From NCBI GenBank assembly GCA_937892815.1, contig CALBHZ010000250.1, positions 1 to 5,606 on the forward strand: a stretch of DNA of 5,606 nucleotides. The letters run 5' to 3'. Shown piece after piece: positions 1 to 5,550 of the stretch (position 1 is the first letter of the stretch; each line of letters opens with the position of its first letter). A program made the position numbers and the translations under genes. The notes beneath the pieces were generated by a model. That model saw only the letters and a program-made list of their open reading frames with translations, made no database searches and had not been told where the DNA came from. Source of the DNA: an uncultured archaeon. Lineage in GTDB: Archaea > Thermoproteota > Nitrososphaeria > Conexivisphaerales > CALBHZ01.

Positions 1-620
1 TCATTATAAGGCCGGATTTCCTTAGAACCCGATACGGCTATAGCTTTTAACTTCTTAGAGCCCATTACCGCTCCTAAACCACCTCTCCCAGCTGTCCTAG
101 TGCCGCTAAAAATTCCGGCTATGTGACATAGGTTCTCTCCAGCCGGTCCTATCTCAGCTATACTTGATTGCGGGTATAGCTTCTTCAACTTCTCTTCAAC
201 TTCCGTTGTATTCCTACCCCAGAGATCATCAGCGTTAAACAGCTTCGCTCTTCCCTCCTCTATCAAGAGATAAGTAGGCTCGTTTGCCTTTCCTCTTACG
301 ATTATGGCATCATACCCAACGCTCTTCAAATAAGCGCCGAAATATCCTCCCATAGATGAATCAAATATCGTATTCGTTAGAGGAGATTTAGAAGATATGG
401 CTATCCTTCCAGAACCTGGAAATTCCGTTCCTGTAAAAGGCCCAGTTGTAAAGTAAAGGCTATTTTCCTCGCTTAAGGGGTTAATCCTAGGATCGGTCTC
501 TTTATAAATTAAGTAGGCGTTAAGCCCCCTACCTCCTATAAAATTCGAGGCTATTTCATAGCTTAACTCCTCTTCCCATACATCTCTATTTGTCAAATCA
601 ACTCTCAGTATCTTACCCAT
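1..620 (-). CDS. Aldehyde:ferredoxin oxidoreductase family protein, N-terminal part (3' end cut by window edge)
   Basis: This gene encodes the first 206 residues of a tungsten/molybdenum-pterin enzyme of the AOR family, which oxidises aldehydes to carboxylic acids and passes electrons to ferredoxin in the cytoplasm. My translation starts MGKILRVDLT and is open to the window edge. Family landmarks are IGGRGLNAYL (28-37), GPFTGT (60-65), a GGYFGAYLK segment (91-99) followed by GYDAIIVRGKA (102-112), IGPAGENL (157-164) and GRGGLGAVMGSKKLKAIAV (178-196). These belong to the N-terminal pterin-binding domain of AOR/FOR/GOR/WOR enzymes. The cysteines for the [4Fe-4S] cluster lie further on, outside the window, so the substrate subtype cannot be decided. 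I chose the ATG at 618-620. An in-frame TTG at 627-629 would add three residues and is also plausible, because family members often carry a few residues before this point. An in-frame TGA lies just beyond. The gene lies 53 bp downstream of the 674-1096 gene on the same strand and may be co-transcribed with it. Confidence 0.92.
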   Translation of the reverse strand, partial: MGKILRVDLTNRDVWEEELSYEIASNFIGGRGLNAYLIYKETDPRINPLSEENSLYFTTGPFTGTEFPGSGRIAISSKSPLTNTIFDSSMGGYFGAYLKSVGYDAIIVRGKANEPTYLLIEEGRAKLFNADDLWGRNTTEVEEKLKKLYPQSSIAEIGPAGENLCHIAGIFSGTRTAGRGGLGAVMGSKKLKAIAVSGSKEIRPYN

Positions 621-633
621 ATAAGTCAAAGCC

Positions 634-641
634 TGACGTCA
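634..641. repeat. 8-bp perfect palindrome TGACGTCA upstream of the AOR-family gene
   Basis: TGACGTCA is a perfect inverted repeat placed about where transcription of the AOR-family gene would begin if the TATA-like box at 660-671 is used. The same 8-mer is the core of a longer palindrome at 1642-1655. Its position suits a small dimeric regulator's operator, but that is inference only. Confidence 0.4.
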
Positions 642-659
642 CATTGTATTCTAGTTAAG

Positions 660-671
660 TTATTAAATATA
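660..671 (-). promoter_or_regulatory. Possible TATA box for the AOR-family gene
   Basis: Read on the minus strand, the spacer holds TTATATTTAATAA, an archaeal TATA-like stretch lying about 40-50 nt upstream of the ATG at 620. A start site about 26 nt downstream would fall near 638-641, leaving a leader of about 20 nt before the ATG, or about 10 nt before the TTG at 629. There is no clear Shine-Dalgarno sequence in front of either start. The gene could equally be read through from the upstream gene, so this call is tentative. Confidence 0.35.
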
Positions 672-673
672 AC

Positions 674-1096
674 TTACTTCGATCGCTTCTTAACCGGGAA
701 CTTAAAGTATTCCTCACAAATCTTCTCCAATTTCTCCACCTCTCCTTTCCTAAATCCTATGTAAATGCCTCCGATCTTCCCTCCGACCCACGTTCTAGTG
801 TATTCGCCTACGTTGAGTACTTCATTAAGCAGGGGATGTACGATCCTTATCCTCGTTTTCCTCGTTCTAATCTCGATACCATTTCTTATGCCTATAATTG
901 GAAGGAAGCTACCCCCTTTTATAGGATATACACGATTTAGCTCTGGAGATTCGATATCCAAGTGCGTAACTCTAGCTAACGAATACCCTTTAACGTGGAT
1001 GTAAACCTCGGCCTCTATCTCCCTAAACTTCCCGCTTTCTAATATTGACACCCTCGCTCCTCTCAACGGTAATTTACCGATAGCAGGGCCGGTCAT
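674..1096 (-). CDS. Uncharacterised 140-residue protein upstream of the AOR-family gene
   Basis: I do not recognise this protein. It reads as soluble, with no signal peptide or membrane segment. Residues 14-115 alternate hydrophobic and charged residues, suggesting mostly beta strands (for example EAEVYIHVKG at 28-37 and GIEIRTRKTRIRIVHP at 73-88). Glycine-rich turns occur at 61-73 and 105-114 (VGGKIGGIYIGF, 104-115). The C-terminus is a probable charged helix (118-131) ending in a basic tail, KKRSK. There is one cysteine (127) and no metal-binding or catalytic motif that I can name. The ATG at 1094-1096 is preceded by AAGGTGG (1100-1106), a partial Shine-Dalgarno match at rather short spacing. 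The reading frame is long for the region, uses the same AGA/AGG/ATA codons as its neighbours, and lies 53 bp upstream of the AOR-family gene on the same strand, which supports it being real. A role linked to that oxidoreductase is only guilt by association. Confidence 0.75.
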   Translation of the reverse strand: MTGPAIGKLPLRGARVSILESGKFREIEAEVYIHVKGYSLARVTHLDIESPELNRVYPIKGGSFLPIIGIRNGIEIRTRKTRIRIVHPLLNEVLNVGEYTRTWVGGKIGGIYIGFRKGEVEKLEKICEEYFKFPVKKRSK

Positions 1097-1153
1097 TAAC
1101 CACCTTCTCTAGAATAACTATTAATAACAACTTTTCGCTCTATTTAATGAGGA
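1097..1153. promoter_or_regulatory. Divergent promoter region between the uncharacterised gene and the Hjc-like nuclease gene
   Basis: These 57 bp separate two head-to-head genes. A nearly symmetric AT element, CTATTAATAA (1118-1127), lies about 26 bp from the ATG at 1096 and about 30 bp from the ATG at 1154, so it could act as a TATA box in either direction for leaderless transcripts. A second minus-strand box, CATTAAATAG (1141-1150), would give a leader of about 20 nt carrying the AAGGTGG sequence. On the plus strand GAGG ends one base before the nuclease ATG, too close to act as a normal ribosome-binding site, which favours leaderless initiation there. Confidence 0.5.
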
Positions 1154-1636
1154 ATGGGAAAGGCCGCTAAATTAAGGAAATCTAGAGGTTATAGCTGGGA
1201 GGATACGTTAGTTAAGCGTTTTAAATCCGCTGGATGGAAGGCCGTAAGGTTAGGCTCTCCCTCTATACATTTGCCGGACGTAGTAGCCGTAAAGGGATCG
1301 ATGATAGTAGCTATAGAGGCTAAAGCAGCCTCTGGAAATACGATAGATATACCGGGAGACCAGATATCTAGAACGCTAGATTTCGTTGACATGTTCAACG
1401 CTTATCTGGAAAGGAAAGCCATTATAGCTGTAAAGTTCTTGAGGAAGAAGAGAGTCGCTACTGGAAGGTATAGGCCTAGGAAGAAAAAGGAGTTCTTCTT
1501 CGATATTACGGAGTTGGGAAGAAGGAATCCGCCAGCGATCTTAGTAACCTATGACGGTGAGGTTTACAGCGTAAGAGGAGGTTCGAAAAGGAAGATAAAC
1601 TTAAGGAGCTGGACACCTCCTTGGCTAACTTCTTAA
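1154..1636 (+). CDS. Hjc-like PD-(D/E)XK nuclease, probable archaeal Holliday junction resolvase or paralogue
   Basis: The 160-residue protein shows the archaeal resolvase layout. An N-terminal helix carries Glu16 (GYSWEDTLVKRF, 12-23), a strand carries RLGSPS (32-37), then comes LPD with Asp42, a strand to IEAK with Glu55 and Lys57, and Gln70 in the next helix. This is the PD-(D/E)XK active site. Glu near residue 12-16, Asp42, Glu55 and Lys57 match, as I recall, the catalytic spacing of Sulfolobus Hjc. Family members are dimeric, magnesium-dependent and cut four-way junctions during recombination repair. Differences from typical Hjc are the divergent C-terminal half and a very basic loop at 97-112 (10 of 16 residues Lys or Arg) before EFFFDI, which could contact DNA. 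It ends in a Trp/Pro-rich tail (RSWTPPWL). It may therefore be a paralogue rather than the main Hjc. It has its own promoter and overlaps the convergent synthetase gene by 12 bp. Confidence 0.85.
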   Translation: MGKAAKLRKSRGYSWEDTLVKRFKSAGWKAVRLGSPSIHLPDVVAVKGSMIVAIEAKAASGNTIDIPGDQISRTLDFVDMFNAYLERKAIIAVKFLRKKRVATGRYRPRKKKEFFFDITELGRRNPPAILVTYDGEVYSVRGGSKRKINLRSWTPPWLTS

Positions 1637-3715
1637 GAGGATTTTGACGTCAAAAGCTATACACCCTTTCTCGTACACGAATAACGGGTTTATATCTATG
1701 TCCTTTATTTCATCGAAATCTAGAGATAACTGATTCACACTTGCTAATACCTTCTTCACGGCTTCGATATCTTTAGGCTTATCTCTAAAACCTTCTAATA
1801 CCTTTATAACTTTAGTTTCTTTCATCATTTCATCTATATCTATATCTGTTAGAGGCGCTATTCTAAAGGCTACGTCCTTATATAGCTCAATTAAAGTTCC
1901 TCCGGAGCCGAACATTATCATCGGACCGAATAGCTCATCTCTATGCATGCCTACGGCTACCTCGACTCCCTGTTTTACGAAAGATCTTACAACCACGCCT
2001 TCTATCCTAGCTTTAGGCGCATTTTTCTTAACGTTAGATAATACTTCATCGTATGCTTTTTCCAGCTCCTCCCTGCTCTGTATATTCAATCTAATAGCTC
2101 CTACATCGACCTTATGCACTATATCCGGAGATTCTACCTCTAGTACTACGGGATACCCTATCTCTTCAGCGATTTTAAGGGCGTCCTCCTTACTCCTCGC
2201 TATTCTCTTTTTCACAACCGGTATGTCGTAAAGGTGAGCAACCTCAGCTGCTTCAGAAGGAGTTAAAGCCCTTCCTTCTCTTAAGGCCCTTTCAATAATA
2301 ACCTTCGCCTTCTCCTTATTTCCATCGACTTTCACAAAAGCTCCCGAAGGTCTCTTCTTATACCTCCAGTACCTATACTTAGCTGCTAAGGCCGCTACGG
2401 CTCTTTCAGGATTCTCAAAAGCGGGTATACCGTATCTAGTTAGATGTTTAATAGCTGTATCGCACTCCCTACCTCCTATAAAAGCGGCTACCATAGGCTT
2501 ATCAACGTACTTGCCCTCCCTTTTACATTTCACTAATGCCTCGGCTATCCTCAACGGATCGGTTATAGCGGTATGGCAGTACAATATTATAATTGCATGA
2601 ACCCTCTCGTCTGCTAGAAGAGTTTGTAGAGAGCCGTAATAATCTCTATCAGCGGCCATTCCAGTTAGATCTACGGGATTTAAAGTAGAACCGAACTCCG
2701 GCATCCACTTCTTCAGCTTTCCAGCCAAATCGCTCGGAATATCCATTAGCTTCAATCCGTACTGTTCGCAAGCATCGGTAGCCATTACCCCTGCCCCTCC
2801 TCCATTAGTTAAGATAACGACATTTTCTCCTTTGGGATCGGGTAGGGAGGCTAGAGCTAGGCCGTAATCAAAGAGCGTGGGAAAGCTCTCAGCTCTTATG
2901 ACACCGCACTGCTTAAAGGCTATATCGTAAGCTATATCTGAACCTGCAAGAGAGCCCGTATGCGATTTAATAGCAGCCGCCGTTCTTTCAGCCTTTCCGG
3001 CTTTTAACATAACTATGGGCTTTACCTTCGTTACCCTCTTAGCGACCTCCATGAACTTCCTTCCATCCTCTATTCCTTCCATGTAAAGCGTTATAGCCTT
3101 CGTATGAGGGTCTTTTGAAAAGAATTCTATCAGATCTATTTCATTTACATCCGCTTTATTTCCAATACTTACTACATCCGAAAGCCCTATCTCTTTTAGC
3201 TTTGTCCACGTTACTAAGCCTATAGCTAAGGCTCCACTTTGCGAAATAAAAGCTATCTTCCCTCTTTCCGGGAGATAGGGCATAAAGCTCGCGTTTATCT
3301 TCATAGGCGTATCGGCTATACCTACTATGTTAGGACCTAGAAGCTTAATTCCCGCCTCCTTGGCTATCCTCACTATCTCTCTCTCCCCTTCCACATTTCC
3401 CACTTCCTTAAACCCTGAAGATATCACAGCAACCGCCTTAACTTTCTTTTCCGCGCATTCCTTCATGACCTTTGGAACAATTCTCGCTGGAACTACTATT
3501 ACAGCTAAATCGACATCGACGGGTATATCTTTAACAGAAGGATAACATTTTAAGCCCAATATATTATCAACGTTGGGATTTACGGGGAAAACGTTTTCCT
3601 TAGGAAAACCGCCATCGATGATGTTCTTAAGAACCATATGCCCTATCTTCGTTTCCTCTCTAGAAGCCCCAATTACAGCTATAGTCTTTGGCCTTATTAA
3701 ATGCTGTAAGCTCAT
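1625..3715 (-). CDS. ADP-forming acetyl/acyl-CoA synthetase, fused alpha and beta subunits
   Basis: The enzyme converts acyl-CoA, ADP and phosphate to the free acid, CoA and ATP, the main substrate-level ATP step in fermenting hyperthermophilic archaea. From the ATG at 3713-3715 it is 696 residues, normal for a fused form. Domains in order are a CoA-binding Rossmann fold (about 5-135, TIAVIGASRE near its start), a succinyl-CoA-synthetase-like domain (about 145-295; SQSGALA 158-164), a third flavodoxin-like domain (about 300-450; NGGGAGV 304-310, DLTG 349-352) and an ATP-grasp beta part (about 468-690; FGPMIMFGSGG 596-606, DINPLFVY 674-681). His252 in KSHTGSLAGSD is the expected phosphohistidine of the alpha part. 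His534 in SPDIVHKVDVG is the expected second relay histidine of the beta part. A longer reading from TTG at 3760 is open, but the TATA box lies inside that extension. The substrate acid (acetate or branched/aryl acids) cannot be read from sequence. Related enzymes in ammonia-oxidising archaea use 3-hydroxypropionate or 4-hydroxybutyrate, a less likely alternative here. Confidence 0.93.
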   Translation of the reverse strand: MSLQHLIRPKTIAVIGASREETKIGHMVLKNIIDGGFPKENVFPVNPNVDNILGLKCYPSVKDIPVDVDLAVIVVPARIVPKVMKECAEKKVKAVAVISSGFKEVGNVEGEREIVRIAKEAGIKLLGPNIVGIADTPMKINASFMPYLPERGKIAFISQSGALAIGLVTWTKLKEIGLSDVVSIGNKADVNEIDLIEFFSKDPHTKAITLYMEGIEDGRKFMEVAKRVTKVKPIVMLKAGKAERTAAAIKSHTGSLAGSDIAYDIAFKQCGVIRAESFPTLFDYGLALASLPDPKGENVVILTNGGGAGVMATDACEQYGLKLMDIPSDLAGKLKKWMPEFGSTLNPVDLTGMAADRDYYGSLQTLLADERVHAIIILYCHTAITDPLRIAEALVKCKREGKYVDKPMVAAFIGGRECDTAIKHLTRYGIPAFENPERAVAALAAKYRYWRYKKRPSGAFVKVDGNKEKAKVIIERALREGRALTPSEAAEVAHLYDIPVVKKRIARSKEDALKIAEEIGYPVVLEVESPDIVHKVDVGAIRLNIQSREELEKAYDEVLSNVKKNAPKARIEGVVVRSFVKQGVEVAVGMHRDELFGPMIMFGSGGTLIELYKDVAFRIAPLTDIDIDEMMKETKVIKVLEGFRDKPKDIEAVKKVLASVNQLSLDFDEIKDIDINPLFVYEKGCIAFDVKILLRS
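1642..1655. repeat. 14-bp perfect palindrome TTTTGACGTCAAAA
   Basis: This exact inverted repeat starts 6 bp after the nuclease stop codon and lies inside the last codons of the convergent synthetase gene (around its Ala-Phe-Asp-Val-Lys residues). Its core TGACGTCA also occurs at 634-641. As RNA it has no loop bases, so it is a poor hairpin terminator. A protein-binding site or chance coding coincidence are the alternatives. Confidence 0.4.
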
Positions 3716-3740
3716 CCTTTCTGTAGATTTCACCTGCTTA

Positions 3741-3757
3741 CTAATTATAAGGTTTTT
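3741..3757 (-). promoter_or_regulatory. TATA box with A-rich upstream element for the acyl-CoA synthetase gene
   Basis: On the minus strand the sequence reads GAAAAACCTTATAATTAG (3758-3741), a purine-rich BRE-like stretch followed by CTTATAA. The centre of the box (about 3748) predicts initiation near 3722, leaving a leader of only about 3-7 nt before the ATG at 3715. This decides the start: the TTG at 3760 would lie upstream of the transcript, and no Shine-Dalgarno sequence is required. Confidence 0.6.
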
Positions 3758-3869
3758 CAAAATGTTTTAATTAGACATTTGACTAATAAATATCAAATAG
3801 TAAAGTAATTATCGTGGGAAATCTTTATTTTAAATTCTGCATCAATAAATATCATAATATCATTATATA
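3758..3869. promoter_or_regulatory. AT-rich spacer upstream of the synthetase promoter, with short direct repeats
   Basis: This stretch between the protease stop and the synthetase promoter has no credible gene. It holds an 11-bp direct repeat AATAAATATCA at 3785-3795 and 3844-3854, and a tandem 8-bp repeat AATATCAT at 3848-3855 and 3856-3863. No run of five or more T appears on the minus strand after the protease stop, so I cannot place a typical crenarchaeal terminator. The repeats could be regulator sites, but in sequence this AT-rich they may be chance. Confidence 0.35.
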
Positions 3870-5078
3870 TTATAAAGGAGGCCTCTTCCCTAGAACCAGA
3901 TCCACGTTCATTACCTCGCCGTTCCTAACGATCGTTAAGGTTACGCTATCTCCTGGAAGCTTATTCCTTTCTATATACGTCGTCAGATCATCGCTATTCC
4001 TTACCCTTACTCCATCTACGGCGATTATTAGATCCCCGCCTATAATATACTTCTCTCCCGCTATCACTACCTCCTTATTTCCTCCTCTAAGGCCCGCTTT
4101 GAAAGCGGGACCTCCTCTAATTACGTCTACTATCAACCATCCGTAATTATAGTTTATCCCCATTGCTTGAGCGATTTCGTACGACATATCTATCCCTCTA
4201 ATTCCCAGCCAAGGATGTAGGTCGTAATATCCGTATTTAATTAAGTAAGGAAGCTCTCTTAAAATGGTATCCGAAGGGATGGCAAAACCGATTCCTTGGG
4301 CACCGCTAACTATTGCGGTAGTTATTCCAACTACCTCTCCACGTATATTTAAGAGAGGACCTCCTGAGTTTCCAGGGTTAATAGGGGCATCGAATTGGAT
4401 TACATCAGGTATTAGATAGCCTCCCGTTAGCTCTGTTCTAATGCTCCTTCCAATTTGACTAACTACCCCCTCGGTTAAAGATCCTTGGAGACCGAATGGA
4501 TTTCCCAAAGCGAGAACTATATCTCCCACCTTTAAAGTAGACGAACTAGTAATATTTAGGGGTATTAGCTTTTCTTCTGGAACATATGGCTTGAGAACTG
4601 CTAAATCGCTATAGGGATCCGATCCTATTAAATCGGCTCTAAAAGCCTCTCCGTCGCTAAATACCAGAGTTGTATTCATTACGTCGTTAACTACGTGATG
4701 GTTCGTAATTACGTAATAGGAGTTATTGAAGAGGATCACGAAACCGCTTCCTTGAACTCTTTCGTAACTAGTAGCTGGTCCAAAAATAGTCAAAACGGTT
4801 TTCTTAATAAATCCATAAACGACTACTACTGAATTCTTGGCCTTATAATATATATCGGCGTAGGTATTGTTTACCCCTACGATATGAAGAGTGATTACCG
4901 ACGAATTCACGGCCTTCTTAAGCAACCCTATCTGATCTTTGAGAAATGAAATATGACTTCTTAAATTAACTATTTCGTTTTCAAGCTCGTAGTTTTTTAA
5001 TAACGTCCATCCTAAACACGATATGGTTAAAGCTAAGATTAAGGATAAGGCTACGATGAGTTTAGCCTGTCCTCTCAT
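3870..5078 (-). CDS. Membrane-anchored HtrA/DegP-type serine protease with one PDZ domain
   Basis: From the ATG at 5076-5078 the protein has 402 residues. A short basic N-terminus (MRGQAK) precedes one hydrophobic segment (about 7-27), predicted to anchor it with the catalytic part outside the cell. A likely coiled coil follows (about 29-57, ELENEIVNLRSHISFLKDQ), which could drive oligomerisation. The trypsin-like domain carries the full HtrA triad: His128 in TNHHVV, Asp158 in SDLAVLK and Ser238 in GNSGGPL, with ALGNPFGL (190-197) and GIGFAIPS (262-269). The PDZ domain spans about 287-395 (WLGIRGI; GPAFKAGLRGG; GGDLIIAVDG). Such enzymes degrade misfolded proteins at or beyond the membrane. 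Five N-glycosylation sequons (Asn58, 70, 118, 135, 175) lie in the exported region, consistent with an outside location. A TTG at 5081 would add one residue. The gene begins 33 bp after the stop of the KH-ATPase gene on the same strand, with no Shine-Dalgarno sequence. Confidence 0.93.
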   Translation of the reverse strand: MRGQAKLIVALSLILALTISCLGWTLLKNYELENEIVNLRSHISFLKDQIGLLKKAVNSSVITLHIVGVNNTYADIYYKAKNSVVVVYGFIKKTVLTIFGPATSYERVQGSGFVILFNNSYYVITNHHVVNDVMNTTLVFSDGEAFRADLIGSDPYSDLAVLKPYVPEEKLIPLNITSSSTLKVGDIVLALGNPFGLQGSLTEGVVSQIGRSIRTELTGGYLIPDVIQFDAPINPGNSGGPLLNIRGEVVGITTAIVSGAQGIGFAIPSDTILRELPYLIKYGYYDLHPWLGIRGIDMSYEIAQAMGINYNYGWLIVDVIRGGPAFKAGLRGGNKEVVIAGEKYIIGGDLIIAVDGVRVRNSDDLTTYIERNKLPGDSVTLTIVRNGEVMNVDLVLGKRPPL

Positions 5079-5111
5079 CAATTTAGCAAAGAAGGTATAA
5101 ACGTAAAAATC
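5079..5111 (-). promoter_or_regulatory. Short spacer with a T-run and TATA-like box between the ATPase and protease genes
   Basis: Directly after the ATPase stop the minus strand reads GATTTTTACGTTTATACC. The five-T run (5105-5109) could be a weak U-rich terminator for the ATPase transcript. The T-rich stretch centred near 5107 is about 29 bp from the ATG at 5078 and would suit a leaderless protease transcript. The better TATA match, TTTATACC (5094-5101), is too close to the ATG for the usual spacing. Read-through from the ATPase gene is the alternative. Confidence 0.3.
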
Positions 5112-5550
5112 TTACTTCTTTCTCTTTCCTCTAGGCTGAATGGATATCCTTATCCCTAGCTCTTCCTCAAGCTGAGATATGTTGGATCCATGTCTTCCTA
5201 TGATCTTGGGAATAGCTGATCTCGCTACCTTAATTAAAGCTCTATTCCCTCCTTTAATCTCAACGGTAGCTCCTGGATCGTATCTCCTAATCGCTTGGTA
5301 TATTCTCTCAATAGCGAGCTTCTCAATAGGAGTACCTTCTTTTTTCTCCTTAATAGGCACTATTACGTTTTCCTCCCCAAACGTATATATCTCGTACTCG
5401 AGCTCTCCAGTTTCAAAATCCCTAACCTCGACTACGGGTCTAGCGAGATCTTCCTCGGTCATACCGGTAGGAACTTTAACTGTTAACCTTAGATCGTATA
5501 CTTTCTTAATCTCTCCGTCCTTAACGAAAATTACGGTATCCACTATATGG
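5112..5550 (-). CDS. PINc/VapC-type (PilT-like) ATPase with KH domain, C-terminal part (5' end missing)
   Basis: This is the C-terminal 145 residues of a protein that in archaea is usually about 600 residues, with an N-terminal PIN nuclease domain, a central PilT/VirB11-like P-loop ATPase and a C-terminal KH RNA-binding domain. The fragment begins HIVDTVIFVKDGEIKKVYDL. It then shows VPTGMTEEDLARPVVEV (26-42) and EYEIYTFGEENVIVPI (51-66), conserved beyond the ATPase core in this family as I know it. The KH domain (about 100-138) has IIGRHGSNI (116-124) with the GxxG loop GRHG, then LEEELGIRISI, and the protein ends in a basic tail (RGKRKK). The PIN and ATPase domains would lie beyond the contig end. 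The true coding sequence stops at the adapter junction (5550/5551). The ATG at 5565-5567 lies inside adapter DNA, so a start there with an MCIRDS N-terminus is false. The cellular role is not settled; a function in RNA or DNA transactions is inferred from the domains. Confidence 0.85.

Noticed and set aside
765..1004. Open plus-strand frame of 79 codons
   Set aside because: It lies antisense inside the 674-1096 gene, has low-complexity hydrophobic Ser/Pro/Ile composition typical of a reverse-frame shadow, and shows no initiation signal.
3874..3880. AAAGGAG, a strong Shine-Dalgarno-like sequence on the plus strand
   Set aside because: It is the reverse complement of the last codons of the protease (Pro-Pro-Leu). 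The only frame around it is a shadow, and no start codon with a plausible protein follows at proper spacing.
3814..4146. Open plus-strand frame of 110 codons running into the protease gene
   Set aside because: Most of it is antisense to the well-supported PDZ domain, and its composition (Ser/Thr/Pro/Ile-rich) is that of a shadow frame.
5010..5030. Possible lipoprotein box around Cys21 of the protease
   Set aside because: The residues before the cysteine (Thr-Ile-Ser) do not match the lipobox pattern, and the hydrophobic segment runs past it, so a plain membrane anchor is more likely.
1..5550. Search for CRISPR arrays, tRNA/rRNA genes, insertion sequences or a defence system
   Set aside because: No regularly spaced repeats, RNA-gene hallmarks, transposase or defence-type proteins were found. 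The nuclease matches the Hjc resolvase layout and has no restriction or toxin partner beside it.
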